A DNA stretch of 64,000 nt from NCBI GenBank assembly GCA_032191485.1, contig JAVDOI010000129.1, forward strand, positions 340,001 to 404,000, given 5' to 3'. Both the position numbers and the translations under genes were made by a program. Positions 44,191 through 56,474 of the stretch are shown here, piece after piece. The number at the start of each line of letters is the position of its first letter. Position 1 is the first letter of the stretch. Source of the DNA: Leptoclinus maculatus. Lineage: Eukaryota > Chordata > Actinopteri > Perciformes > Stichaeidae. The notes beneath the pieces are model-generated. The model worked only from the letters and a program-made list of their open reading frames with translations, was not told where the DNA came from and searched no databases.

Positions 44191-45136
44191 AGAATCTTCT
44201 CCAAAGCCTCTTGGGGCCGCCGACTCACGGCAGCATGCGCTATAGCGTGTGTTTGAGTGCACATTTCTTAGCCTGTGGTTGGTCAATTCAATACTACGAC
44301 ACATCTATACACATGTTAGGATCTAGCCAATGCAGTGGAGGCAACAGGCAATCAGTTTTGATTGACAGGATCGTTTTCCGGAAAATCCCGATTTACGCAG
44401 GCGGACCCTGCGTAAAAGCCCGATTCTCAAAATGTTGAAACGTGGTCCTCCGGGTTTATTTGACCCCCCTTCGTTCAGGAAATACTTTTATCAGACAGTA
44501 AAACCACAGAAGAAGTCGAATTCACCGGTAAAAATGGATTATGAGGACTATTTCGTCAAGATTTATCTCATGGTGAGTGCAAATTCAGAATTCTTCAGCG
44601 GGGTGAATGGCTTGTTTATGCTCACTGTTTTGCGGGTAACGTTTGAACCGTTTTACGGAGAGTAAATCCGAAGTGTTCGGTAGAATCCGGGTGGAATGCT
44701 AATGCTGTTAAGTACCAAGAGGAGCTATCGGAGCTAATAGATCGCCGGTCGGAGGACTTTTTCGAGTGCGTATCTTGTGAAATGAAAGCGAAAAAATTAC
44801 GATATTTTGGTAGCTGTTCTGAAAGGTTCTGTTAGATCGTGTTTAATTGTGTTTTCCGTGTGTAAAATGTTATACACGGTTCTGTTCATCAGAAGCTCTT
44901 CGTTAAGCTGGTATACGACATGTTTGTAGGATTATTATATTTGTTGCTGAACATTGCATTGTGCGGTACCACTCGGCACTGCTCGGTACCGCACCTGCCC
45001 CAATTGGGCGCCTGCTCTGTGACTTGAGGCCTTGCAGCTGATTGTCATGTGTGCCTGATCCTTGAATTACAGAGTTTTTGGTCCCTATGTATATGATCAA
45101 TTTTAAGGTGGAAACTCTTCTCTTTTCTGCTCCCAG
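44191..45136 (+). other. CpG-richer block with one candidate exon, then intron-like DNA
   Basis: Base composition changes to GC/CpG-richer at about 44205. A possible exon, 44432-44572, reads MLKRGPPGLFDPPSFRKYFY onwards and ends exactly at a donor (atg|gtgagtgc), suggesting a first coding exon. I do not recognise the protein, and it does not match the N-terminus of ZZEF1 as I recall it. It could be the promoter end of another captured gene. The remainder up to 45136 behaves as intron. Confidence 0.35.
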
Positions 45137-48100
45137 GTTGAAAATGAAACCCGATGTGGTTCTGAGACGTCTGGCCATTGCCGTGGCTTCTAATGACCAC
45201 AGCTACACGCCTCAGCTGGTCTCCGTTGCGGTCGGGAAGAACCGGCGTTCCCTGCAGGAGATCAGAGATATCCGGATCCCCAGCAAAGTCACGGGCTACG
45301 TAGCCCTCTTGGAGAATGCCAACATCACACACCCCTGTGAGCCACCACCTGTCGATCTGTCTGCTTAGTGGAGTGTTTATTTACCTCAGGCTTGTGTGTT
45401 CCTTCACCGATGACTTGGAGAGGAACTGTCTTTCTCATATGCACCCCTCCTGTGGAGACAGAGCTTCTGTCAGCTACAGAAGAGCAGCCGCCGCTGAGTT
45501 CATAGATAGTTGGGTGGTTAAATGCCTCACTTTGAATCCTCATGCAAGCCTCCATAAACTCTTGATTTCCACCTTCACCCTCAGGTCTCAAAGGACCATA
45601 TGTGGAGACACATCTACCTTTTATTAGAAGTTGTCTAGCCACACAGAAGCAAGGCTAAAACACACAAGCTCTGTTTTTGCTAGGGGATATATATTTATAT
45701 ATATATATATATGAATGAATGAGGAAAACAGAAACTGAGGATCGATTGGTCCAGGCAGCTGTGAGCAGGAAAACAGCTAGCAGAGGTTCAGATAATGGTG
45801 ACAAGTTCATCATTGTATTTTGATTATGTGGCTCTGTATGATTTGCAAAAATCACAATGAGCCAAATAAAATGCTTTGCATTGGATTTAGTTTCTCATAT
45901 TTGCGATTAGGTTCATTTGTGTCTCCCTCAATCATCATCAGCTCTCAGAGGGAGAAGCAACCTGTTGTGGCATTCTTTTTGCGTGATGTATTCCATCAGT
46001 CTGCTAACTGCATCATCTCTTCTGGCACCAAACCCCAGACACCAAGATTAACATGAAGCGGTGCCTGAGCGACGGATGTGACACGCGGATTCGTGTCTTG
46101 AAGACACTGGGCTATCAGATTACCAAGAGCAAAGAGGTGTCTGTTTCGGATGCTTCAGCCATCTGGTACCTGTCTCTCCTCACCTCCTTGGTCACCGCAT
46201 CCATGGACACCAACCCTGCTCTGGCTCAGACTGTCCTTCAGAGCACACAGTAAGACACACCCCCCTTCTGGTTTTGAATATGTAATAGAAAGAAAGAAAG
46301 AATGTGTGTAAGTGTAGTGTTTTGTCCAGTGCTTGTGTTCTGAGGGCTTTTTTGTGTGTCTTGTGTTTCTCCTAGACGAGCCTTACGACACATGCCTCCG
46401 TTGTCCCGAACACCGTCGTCCACAGAGTTCCCCAAGTTCTTCTCTTTGAACATCCTGGAGGAGGTGGATGGATTTCTCCTCAGGATAGCAGAGTAATGAC
46501 CTGCTGCGATCATATCAGCACACTCACCCGTCACTGCCACGCTCAGCTCGTAACGCTGACGTCATCGCGTTGAAAACTGACTCAAATCAAAGTATTGATT
46601 TCCCAGGGCGATAAAACTCTATTTCCGTTCCGTTTGATCTGTAAATCATTAACAGCAGCAGCAGCAACAACATGACTAAAATAAACCTCACTGGCTAATT
46701 ATCAACCATAGTTCTGTAGGCTATGTTTATTCACACATACAGTCGACATTGTTCCCACAATGTTGGTCTAAACTGGAGTTTTTGTCAGCAAATTTTGGAA
46801 CATTTGGAATTCATGACCCCGCATGAAAATATACTTATTTAGAGGAAATACGCCTGACACTCTGAAATAGAGCCACAAAAGATCATTTGATTGGACACAA
46901 GTTGCACTTCCAAACTAACTAGTTTGTTCTTTGCTCCCGTGTAGCTGCTGTGTGAGTCCCGATGCAGAATTGACCCTCCTGGCCTTCGCTCTGGCCAGAG
47001 GCAGCGTGGCAAAAGTGCTCCAGGCGCTGTCCTGCATCAGCGATCATTTAAAGACGGAGTACGAGGCCTCCTCCCTCATCGTGCCTTTGGCCTCCGTTAG
47101 GCTGCGGCTACTTAATCGCAATGGTAACGCCCTGCTTTACTCTGATTCACACGAGGCCGTTTGAAACCTTAGACCAGGGAGAGAAAGTGCTGAGCCGACA
47201 AGGAGGAGATGCATTAGTGGACTACTCGGTGGAAAATCGCTTATTCTGTTACAAAGCTGCACTTCAGTGTGGTGAAAGTTGCCTCCCAGTATAGGAATGA
47301 AATGATAACCTCTATGGACAATGATCAGCTGATGTCATAGGGAATGTCATAATGCGTTGTGTTACAGGGAAGCCCCTCCAGTTGCACCTCCATAACCAAA
47401 TGTTTTTACACTCCAAAGGTTTCCTCACAGAAGGTGGCAGAAAGAGAGCCAGTGTGATCCTGTCGACAGAGGACCAGAGTAACTTCCAGATCACTCCGAT
47501 GAAGATCAAAGTGAGGCTCCGTTTGATTTCACCGTTTCATTGAGAATTTCAAAGCGACGGCGACGGAGGATTTCCGGTGCTTAACGCTTCCTCTCCGGTT
47601 TGTGTGATCGGGTGTGAAAAGGAGCCATTGGTGTGAAATGCGGCCTGGTGTTCACTTACAAGGAGGAAGACGCTACAAGGACTTCAAAGAGTTTGTACGA
47701 GACAAGTAAGGATCCCTTTACAGCCGGCTGAATCTTACTTTTCATGATATTTCAGAGGACAGCTGTGATGAGCAGAAACATGCTGCCAAATGTATTACAT
47801 GCAGGACAATCTAAGAAGACGATACTGGTTCAGTATAGTTAGTCTGTGTGAGTTCTGGCACCCCTCAGCAGTGTGGGGGTCTGCCTTAGTGGTTCATGTG
47901 AATGGCTGACACACCATTCTGTCACCTGACCTGCAGTGTGAAGATTCCAACACAGTCAGAGGACGAGCCGATCGGCTGCTTTGAGCTTGAGGATGACTGG
48001 AACGATGTGGAGATCAAGCTGCAGCAGTGTCGCGTTGCAAAGGTACACACTGCATCCAGGACACACTTTGTCTTTCTTCCTCACATTTCAACCTCATCAT

Positions 48101-49238
48101 TTCATTCTGTAACACTGTTTTGTGTTACTTCAACATCTTGTTATTTGGTAGTATTCAGGGCTTCCTAAATGCACTAAAAAGAGAACAGGTATGGCTCCAT
48201 ACTAAAGTAGGCTAAATGAAGGCCATCGTTTTCAATGTGCTGTCATTGTCAAGGAACAACAGCTCTCATTCTTCTGTTTTCCTTGTCTCAGTTCCTGATG
48301 GTGACATTCCTCTGCACCAGGCAGGACTCTGCCGAGCGCCTTGGAGTGCAGTCCCTCACCTTCAGTGGCTATCTGTGTCCCGGGCCAGAGAGGCTCGGAG
48401 ACCTGGACAACCTCAGTCCAGAGGGGGAGAGCTTGGACTGTGATGCTGCCACTGGCCTTCGTCTACTTAACAAGACCCTCTTCTTTATCCAGCAGCTTAC
48501 AGGCGACATGGTGACTGCTCATCACTACCGCAGTAATCATTTAAATATCAGTAATATCAATAGATTTTGGTGGGATTACCGTGAAATACCACTCTATAGC
48601 TGAAGACATTGCACGTTGTTTTCAGTCTGCCCACTTATTGTCATTAGGAGACACGCAACATGTCCTTTTACTGTACTGCTGAACTGTTGAGGGTAAAGGG
48701 ATACTTCATATGTATGATGGTTCATGTGTTGTGTTACTTTGTTGTTGTTGTTAAAGACTGTCGCCCTCTCACTCCATTTCTGCAGGATGCCGCTCACTTC
48801 AAGCAGAAGTATCTTCTGGACTTCAGTGGTCTCGGCCTGAACCTCTTTTGGAACTTCTACAGTAAACTCAGGGAGATGTGAGTAGCAGTACTGTCACTGC
48901 AGCCATAAGTACAACAATAATGACCATTTGGCCTGATCAGGCTCATTGGTCAGTCACTGGAACACATGCATTGGTATGAGGGTCTCACTTGTAATAGAGC
49001 ATTTGTCTTTGTCACAGTGAGGGAGAGGAGGTGTTGAAGAGCAGAGTCCTGCTGCTCCAACTGATGCAGAACTGTTTCCCCATGCTGCCCGACCCGCTGG
49101 ATCCCCGGGGCCCAGAGGAGAGCAGAGGGCCAGATGAAGGAGCCACAGCAGCGGCTTGTCCATCCACGTCTAGCAGTGCAGAGCCTCCGTCTGAACCTGT
49201 TAGGGCCGTCTGCGAACTCTACACTCACCTTTGCCTCG
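45137..49238 (+). pseudogene. zzef1: ZZEF1 fragment: ten exons of the DOC domain and following region
   Basis: Exons at 45137-45336, 46039-46249, 46376-46492, 46945-47123, 47368-47510, 47622-47705 (degenerate), 47937-48042, 48292-48510, 48786-48877 and 49018-49238. They read KMKPDVVLRRLAIAVASND, then INMKRCLSDGCDTRIRVLK, AELTLLAFALARGSVAK, KLQQCRVAK and AVCELYTHLC, which match vertebrate ZZEF1 (zinc finger ZZ-type and EF-hand protein) from the APC10/DOC domain onwards, roughly residues 290-770 of about 2960. The EF-hand exons upstream and three quarters of the gene downstream (CUB, ZZ fingers) are absent. Splice sites are mostly canonical. Exon 6 has lost its acceptor (ggg instead of cag), has TGA where Arg is expected, and changes frame internally, so the fragment is a dead, DNA-level copy rather than a retrocopy. 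Confidence 0.82.
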
Positions 49239-49742
49239 GTAAGAACCCGCCGGCTTTGGTACAAATGGGAGTAGTGAGACGTGTTTGGTGGAATGGTCAC
49301 CAATGGATAAAGCAATCACAAGGAACGTTCATGTTGTGTTGATTTCGGCGGCCCTTGTGGACAATAGCGGTAGTGTTTCTATGAGCACCAGCGGCTCATG
49401 TCGTGAAGGTCTTGAGCTGTTTTGGAAGCGTGTGAAAGAAGGATGCAACAGATGTCGAATGTGCTTTTTAAGCCCAGCTGTTTGCAGGATGCACAGCAAT
49501 GATAGCGCAGCAGAACTATTTAAGTTCTTCTCTTATCTTATGAGGTAATGTACCTGAATTCGTGGCTATGTAATATTAATAACCGTAATATGACGATGTT
49601 GAAGCAAAGTAAACTTTGTTTAAAAACAAATATATGAACCACTGAAATGTTCAGCAACTGAGGAAGACAGTAGCTGTGCAATGAGATAATAAGATAACGG
49701 GAAACAATATGCTGATGCGTCTTCATCTGTGTTTGTTCTCAG
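49239..49742. other. Junction interval between ZZEF1 and APPL1 fragments
   Basis: It begins as a normal intron after the ZZEF1 donor (gtaagaac) and ends with the APPL1 acceptor (tgtttgttctcag). The two genes are not neighbours in human, so a breakpoint must lie in these roughly 500 bp. I see no repeat boundary or terminal signature that locates it. Confidence 0.6.
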
Positions 49743-50179
49743 ATCAGTTTCTTTAAACTGGGTTCAGAAAATCTCACCCAGCAGTGGGAGGACTTCCTGG
49801 GAACCATAGGAACCAGTGTCCAGAAGTAAGACTCCCCCCTCCCCCCCTCCCCCATCACCTCCTCATGTTTGTTTGTTCTACAGTCAAGGTCTCAAATGCT
49901 TTGTTTTATTTACTTGAACTCAGTTTAAGTTTGAGGAATATTGCAAAATGGATGGAAACATGACAGCAAAGTGAAGGCCAACATGTGACGACGTGTGTGT
50001 GTGTGTGTGTGTAGCGTGTGTCGGGAGATGGAGAAGGAGGTCGGGCAGATGCAGGAGACCATCCAGGAGATGGAGACGTCATGTGACCAACTGTACGCAC
50101 CGTGTGACCCTGACCCCGCCCACTCGCCCGTCTGTCGCAACCTGACCAGGAAACAGGGCTACCTGTACATCCGCAAGTA

Positions 50180-50216
<37 letters not shown>

Positions 50217-51422
50217 TTGAAATCAAACACCTTTACTAAGCTTGTTTGCAAGATGTTTAGTCAATGCTGATCTATAAAGGAGACCATGAAGCACATCTTT
50301 AAGGGAAAAACACAGAATAGAAATATTGACTCATAAATAGTCACTGATTGTTTTGTGTTACACTCAAACAAATTGCTCCCATATTTACGCCATTGACTGG
50401 ACTGAAAACAAATCAAACATAATACAAAATAAAATCATACAAGTAAAAAGATGTTAAACATAAACTAAACATTTAAAATGAGCTGTTATCTGGTGTTGAA
50501 GTTGAAAATAAGTTTTGCCGTTGGTGTCGTCTTCCAGGACCTAACGTAGCTCTTCTTTGTGTCCCTCAGTAAGACGGGGCTGGTGTCTTCGTCCTGGGAG
50601 CGTCAGTACTTCTTCACGCAGGGCGGTAATCTGATGCAGCAGGGCCGCGGCGAGGTGGCGGGCGGTCTGGTCACCGACCTCGACAACAGTTCCGTCATGG
50701 CGGTCGACTGCGACGACCGGCGCTTCTGCTTCCAGGTCACTTCCTTCGATGGCAAGAAGTGAGAGGACTCCCGCTGTTCTTTAACATTTGTGCTTCGAGA
50801 TGTTTTCTCCATTCTTAAGTGTTCAAGACACGGAGGAGTATAAATGCCACTTTTGTGCTTTTCGTCAGGCTGGTGTGGCTGCAGTCGGAGAGCAGGAAGG
50901 ACTGCGAGGAGGTAAAATGATTTCTTTCTCCTGTCACGTGACCTGCTCTGTTTTTGTCTTCACGCCGTCTCCTCTGCTGCTTTCCTCCTCCAGTGGATCT
51001 CCACCATCAACAACATCTCCAAAAGGATCTACCTGAGTGAGAACGCAGAGGTCTGTGTCCTACTTCCCTCATTAACTTCCATTTCATGTGTTTTTTTTTA
51101 CTCGGTCACTGGTCGTTTGGCAGCCATCTTTAGATGTAGTCCAGCCTGGTTTCACACTTCTGATTTGTCGATTTGATTAAAGAACGTAAGTCGACCAATC
51201 GGAGCAAAATACATGTCCGCATATATAAAAGGACGTCTTATGACCTGGCACTACCACAGACATCGCACATCCACAAGTCACCACCACTGTTAACTAAAGT
51301 CAGACGCTGTCATCCCATTGGCAGGAGCTGGCAGCCAGAGTGAACCAATCAGCTCTCGAGGCTGTGACGCCGTCGCCGTCCTTCCAGCAGAGACACGAGA
51401 GCATGAGGCCCAGCAGGTAGGT

Positions 51423-51457
<35 letters not shown>

Positions 51458-51743
51458 TGTGAGACTTTATGTTAGAAGACCACCAGTGTCAAAACATAGT
51501 GTGATCAACAACCTCGTAACCAATCAGCTGTCAGATATAATGAAGACCGACTCTCTCTCTCAGTAAAGGGCGAGCGGGCCGAGCGAGCAGCATCAGCTCT
51601 GTCGGGTCCGAGCCGTCGCCCGCCCTCTCTGTGCTCTCATTGGACGCCCTGGTTGCCCCGGACACGCCCATCCAGTTTGACATCATATCCCCCGTCAGCG
51701 AGGAGAACTCAGGACAGAGCAAGATGGCAGCAAAGTCCGGCAG
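49743..51743 (+). CDS. appl1: APPL1 fragment: seven intact exons, end of BAR through PH domain
   Basis: Exons at 49743-49825, 50015-50176, 50570-50758, 50869-50911, 50994-51050, 51325-51416 and 51564-51743, all with GT-AG borders and joining in frame without stops. They encode ISFFKLGSENLTQQWEDF (last BAR helix), NLTRKQGYLYIRNKTGLVSS (PH start), GGNLMQQGRGEVAGGL, NQSALEAVTPSPSFQQRHES and APDTPIQFDIISPVSEEN. The SALEAVTPSPSFQQRH signature fits APPL1 rather than APPL2. APPL1 is an endosomal Rab5 effector and adaptor for adiponectin and Akt signalling. The first two thirds of the BAR domain and the whole PTB domain are missing: ZZEF1 sequence lies upstream and a minisatellite and spacer downstream. 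Unlike the ZZEF1 piece it shows no lesion. It may be a recent capture or duplication, or a real gene mis-assembled here. Confidence 0.85.
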
Positions 51744-52284
51744 GTAGGTGTGTGTATGTAGGTGTGTGTGTGTGTAGGTGTGTGTATGTAGGTGTGTGTG
51801 TGTGTAGGTGTGTGTGTGTGTAGGTGTGTGTATGTAGGTGTGTGTATGTAGGTGTGTGTGTGTGTGTAGGTGTGTGTATGTAGGTGTGTAGGTGTGTGTA
51901 TGTAGGTGTGTGTGTGTGTAGGTGTGTGTGTGTAGGTGTGTGTGTGTAGGTGTGTGTGTGTAGGTGTGTGTGTGTAGGTGTGTGTGTATGTAGGTGTGTG
52001 TGTGTGTGTGTGTGTAGGTGTGTGTGTGTAGGTGTAGGGGTGTGTGTAGGTGTGTGTATGTAGGTGTGTGTGTGTGTGTAGGTCTGTGTGTGTGTGTGTG
52101 TGTGTGTGTGTAGGTGTGTGTATGTAGGTGTGTGTGTGTGTGTGTGTGTGTGTAGGTGTGTAGGTGTGTAGGTGTAAGTGTAGGTGTGTGTGTAGGTGTG
52201 TGTATGTAGGTGTGTGTGTGTGTGTAGGTGTGTGTATGTAGGTGTGTGTGTGTGTAGGTGTGTGTATGTAGGTGTGTGTGGGGG
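51744..52284. repeat. GTAGGTGTGTGT minisatellite starting at an APPL1 splice donor
   Basis: About 540 bp of gtaggtgtgtg(tatg/tgtg)n units of variable length (10-30 bp) begin exactly at the donor gtaggtgtgtg of the last APPL1 exon and end in a short G-run. The minus-strand open frame through it (Thr/His/Pro/Tyr-rich) is an artefact. Confidence 0.93.
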
Positions 52285-53381
52285 GGGGGAGTCCTCTAAA
52301 GATCTCTAAGACCTGAATGAGAGAGACACAGAGAGATAGAGGGAGAGGAGTGTGTGTGTGTCTCAGTGCCTCTGTGTGTTTATCAACACTAATGAGCTCA
52401 TATGAACACCTGTGTGAGAGATTAGAGTGAACAGTGATTTTCAACAAAACTACCTGTCAAACATATGCCCTTCATACCAAAACCATGAGACTAATCAATA
52501 AAATATGGATACCGTGAGAGAGATAAGACTCTGCCAAACGCGGTAAAGTGATTTTTATGTTTGTGGTGTTAAAAATGTGAGCTACAGCGCAAGATACAAA
52601 ACTGGTACCGTCTGCTTTCTTTGAGAAATGAGTGGTCAGATTTAACATGGAGTCTAATGGAGCAGTTGGTTGGCGTTCATGTTGCTCTGCGGCTCTTTGA
52701 GCCAAATGTGTAAGTCTGTTGGATTCCATAGACATCTGTGTGCGACAGCACAACATTTCCAAGCTTTTTGGCCAAAAATGGTGTATAAAGAGTAAAAATT
52801 GTGGGACCTGGAGCAATTTGTTTGGAAAAATCACAGAATATTTTCCTGCTTTTCCATATCAAATGTATTATTGTTAGATGAATTAAGTGTCCAGTGCCAT
52901 ACACTTTGTTTTGTCCAGTTTGATATCATATTCTTGTAATGTTCAATTTGAACATAGTTGAAGGAAATTATTTTAATAAAAGAGTTGAATTATTAATTTA
53001 CTTATATTCGTTAATTTTTCCAATAAATGTCCAATTACATCAGCACATTCATTATTCTAGTGTTATAGTTGTGGGTAATTATTAAAGCATCTTTTATTAC
53101 CTACAAATAGACACCAAGATCATTCAAATCGGGGAAATACAAAGTTTTATTAAGAAAACAAATTTTCGGGAGGCCCAATTGGTGGCCATCTTGAAAAATA
53201 GCCGCCATCTTGTATTTTTGAATGGCCAATGAGGCAGGTTTGACCAGATACCTCTGGAGAACAACCACCAAATTTCATGCTTGTATCATAATTTGCACGA
53301 TTAATCTACTATCTGCCCCACTACATTGAATCAACTGAAAACATTACACAATCATTTATATCAGTATTTTAAGAGGATTTA

Positions 53382-53418
<37 letters not shown>

Positions 53419-53508
53419 TTACATATAGTTTCATTTCTTTGCCATATTTTAAGGATCATCAGAAATCATTACATTCATAAATTCAAAGATAAACATTCAA
53501 TCTCGTAT
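52285..53508. repeat. Diverged spacer repeat between the gene fragments and Helentron copy B
   Basis: It opens with the recurrent phrase gtcctctaa...gacctgaatgagagagac. Next comes sequence alignable with 1340-1430 (gagggagaggagtgtgtgtg) and 1690-1800 (gccaaatgtgtaagtctgt...), clearly older than the other copies. From about 52850 to 53508 it is AT-rich with a (TA)n run (53389-53415) and no gene. It ends at the Helentron 3' terminus. Confidence 0.7.
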
Positions 53509-55404
53509 CCAGTAGTTCAAGACTTCAAGTTCCAGTAGCCCTGGACTGCCAGCCTTGTCAACATTGACATTTAAATGATCTCAACATTAAACTCAGTTCA
53601 TGCTGGGTTTTCCTTACTTGTAAGGAACATTTGTTTAGAGTCACTAGTTTGACTCAAGGTTAGAAGACGAGCTTGGAAAGATTCGTTTTCCAATTAAATC
53701 TTTTGACAAGACTCTTTGAACCACGTCATGTGTTTTAGACATTCTGAAGACAATACCTTCAGCTTGGATTCCACAGTCTGACATTTTAACACTGGGCTTA
53801 CATATATGTATTTTCAATAGGGTTTAGATTACCCTCAGGCTAGGTATACACATGTGAAAAACCTTAATTATACCTACCAGCTGAAACCCCATACTAATGA
53901 CTCATGACATTAGGATAAAGATGTGTCCTTTCCTCCAGGTTAATTAGTTCATATGCATGTAGCAATTGAACTAACTGACACATTTTCATCCTTAATCTTT
54001 CATATATCTGTTAGAAAACTGATTAATAGGAAAAGGGAAGGATGACATGAATAAATAAATACAATAAAATAATGTAAAAGATATAAATTGTGATGAAACA
54101 TTAAATAAACATACATTGTTGGACCAAATAAGGTAGAGATGAAACAAACAAAATAAACAGGTGTCCTGTTGTTTTGAGAGACAGTCATTCTGTCCATGTG
54201 TCAGTAGTGTATGTTGCTGTTTGTTGAATCTGTCTGTTCTTAACACAAACCAAACTGTGAACAGAGCTCAGTGTGATAATAGAAAGAGCTGAAACATTAT
54301 GACCTTTGACCTGTCCAGTGGCTGTAGAAGCACTCTCTTTGTTGTGGTCAAAGAGAGATATTGTACTATGGAAGTAACAAAAACTGTTACCTGTACAGCT
54401 TGTTTAGGGAGGAGCTTGATGCTGGACAAAAGAGGAAGTGTCACTGTGACAGTGATGACTGACTGATGATGGATCTGCAGCAGTTTGGTTCCCTGCAGCC
54501 GTACACCTGATCACTTGCTTATAGATCAACTGTAGTTGGTCTCTACTGAACTGAACTGTGCACAGCAATGGATGCACAGATGGTGATGTTGAGGAAGGAG
54601 GACGGAGCTGGTCCTGAAAAGAGAAAACAAAGTTATTGTAATAAACTGAAGACTGAAACAAAACATGTTTACATGTTACATAATTCACAATAATCAAATA
54701 CCTTGAATTCTGCTTCAGGGCAGGACAACATGTATGTCCAGTGCCATTTCACACAGAGAAGTTTAGGAAGGCTGCATGATGTTCAGCTTCTTCTATATGT
54801 TTAGGTCTCTGTGCAGTCCTGAGTGTCTTCACTGTGAAGTGGAGGGATCACAGAGGAGGAAGACCTGAAGGAAGAAGTTTATATAAATTACAATGTTATA
54901 CTAGCTGTAACATCAGTGTCATTTAAACTGTTGCATTAATACAAAGGGAATAAATGAATGAACACACAATTAAAGCAAAACATTGTAACATATGAAAACT
55001 ATACCTTATGCTCTGTTGTGAAGAAACCTCGACACTGGCAGGGAGAACACGTGTCTCTGTGGTCCAGCAGTGGTGGGTCCACTGTTGATGAACAGTTGAG
55101 ATGGTGCTGCAGCATCTGGTCTGTGGTGACATGATGTCTTGGTTGTTATGAGCTGATCCAGTATCTCAGAGCCAGACAGAAGGTGAGGCAAAGGCAGGCA
55201 GGTGTTTTCTCATTCTCTGCTTGGAAGACTGACTGGGACAAGCAGGAAGTAAAATGTGTATCTATGTGATCCAACAGTGATAAGTCCTCCGTTGATTGAC
55301 AGTTCAGTTAGTGCTGCAGTCTCTGGTCTTTTGCAGCATATCTTGGTTGCTGTGAGCTGATCCTCACAGTGCTGAAGGAGGTGAGGCCAAGGCTGGCAGG
55401 TGTC
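53509..55404 (-). other. Helentron copy B 3' noncoding region, distal part
   Basis: The counterpart of 19518-21414 in copy A, with small indels and substitutions only. No gene is seen. Confidence 0.6.
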
Positions 55405-55726
55405 CTTACAAGAGGACACAGGAGAACTGTGTCTTCTGTCCATCAGAAAGGAAACTTAGCATTACAGAGGACACGGGAGAACTGTGTCTCCGGTCCATCA
55501 GAAAGGAATCTTAGCATTACAGAGGACACGGGAGAACTGTGTCTCCGGTCCATCAGAAAGGAAACTTAGCATTACAGAGGACACAGGAGAACTGTGTCTT
55601 CTGTCCATCAGAAAGGAAACTTAGCATTACAGTGGACACAGGAGAACTGTGTCTCCGGTCCATCAGAAAGGAAACTTAGCATTACAGAGGACACAGGAGA
55701 ACTGTGTCTCCGGTCCAGGGGAAAGA
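55405..55726. repeat. 55-bp tandem array, copy B
   Basis: The same unit and order of variants as 21415-21733, with an additional base in the first unit (tacaagagg). Each unit contains the ACACAG/CTGTGT hairpin. Confidence 0.9.
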
Positions 55727-55926
55727 AAACCTAAATGAGTAACAGTCTCTAGCAAATCCACCCGCCCTGCTAGAGTGTGAAATTGATTGGGATCGAAATG
55801 TGGGGTTTCAGCTGGTAGGTACACCAGAAAGTATGTGTTACATCTAGAACACATACTTTCTGATGTATGTTTGCTACGCTAAATGTTAGCAGCTGTGTAC
55901 AATGTTGTATACAGCTGCTGAAAGAG

Positions 55927-55988
55927 TTTTGGCCTGTGCATTTATCAACCCTAACCCTAACCCACCCTGATAAATGCACAGGCCAAAA
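55927..55988. repeat. 21-bp-arm hairpin with telomere-like loop, copy B
   Basis: Arms 55927-55947 and 55968-55988 are perfectly complementary, and the loop accctaaccctaacccaccc is unchanged from copy A. Both arms have stayed perfect in a copy that has decayed elsewhere. Confidence 0.95.
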
Positions 55989-56474
55989 TGTGTTGGCAAT
56001 ATAGCTTAAAACAATATGGTTACCTGGAAAGAATATTACCCATAATATTGTCCAATACTGTGAAAAGATGATTACCAAACAAAATTCCATTCAACTTACT
56101 AAATAAAGTCCAACATGTCTTGTGACCGCATAATTAGGTTTCCTTTACGTGAACATTACTCTTGATAAATTAAATCTCTGCAAGTCTGTTATATTCTATA
56201 CATCATTCTCAGTAAACATAGTCATCACAATATACTCTTTTTGAATTTATCATTGTATCTTTCAATCATTTTTTAATCAGAATGTGTCATTAATACATAT
56301 ATCACTAACTTTTGTTCATCTCGATTAGTCTATACTTCATTGAGTTATGTTTTATCAACACACTGTTATGCTGTGTTATTTATACACTACATTATAATAA
56401 ACTATTTTCTTAATCTCTGCACTGAAAATATTAGTTTAAGTTTAGTTACAGGTACTTTGCATTTGTCTTGATCT
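55989..56474 (-). other. AT-rich tail downstream of the endonuclease, copy B
   Basis: The counterpart of 21996-22481. Noncoding and AT-rich; nothing further is visible. Confidence 0.5.

Noticed and set aside
51695..52447. 250-residue Thr/His/Pro/Tyr frame on the minus strand
   Set aside because: It lies over the GTAGGTGTGTG minisatellite and is antisense to APPL1 exons; low complexity only.
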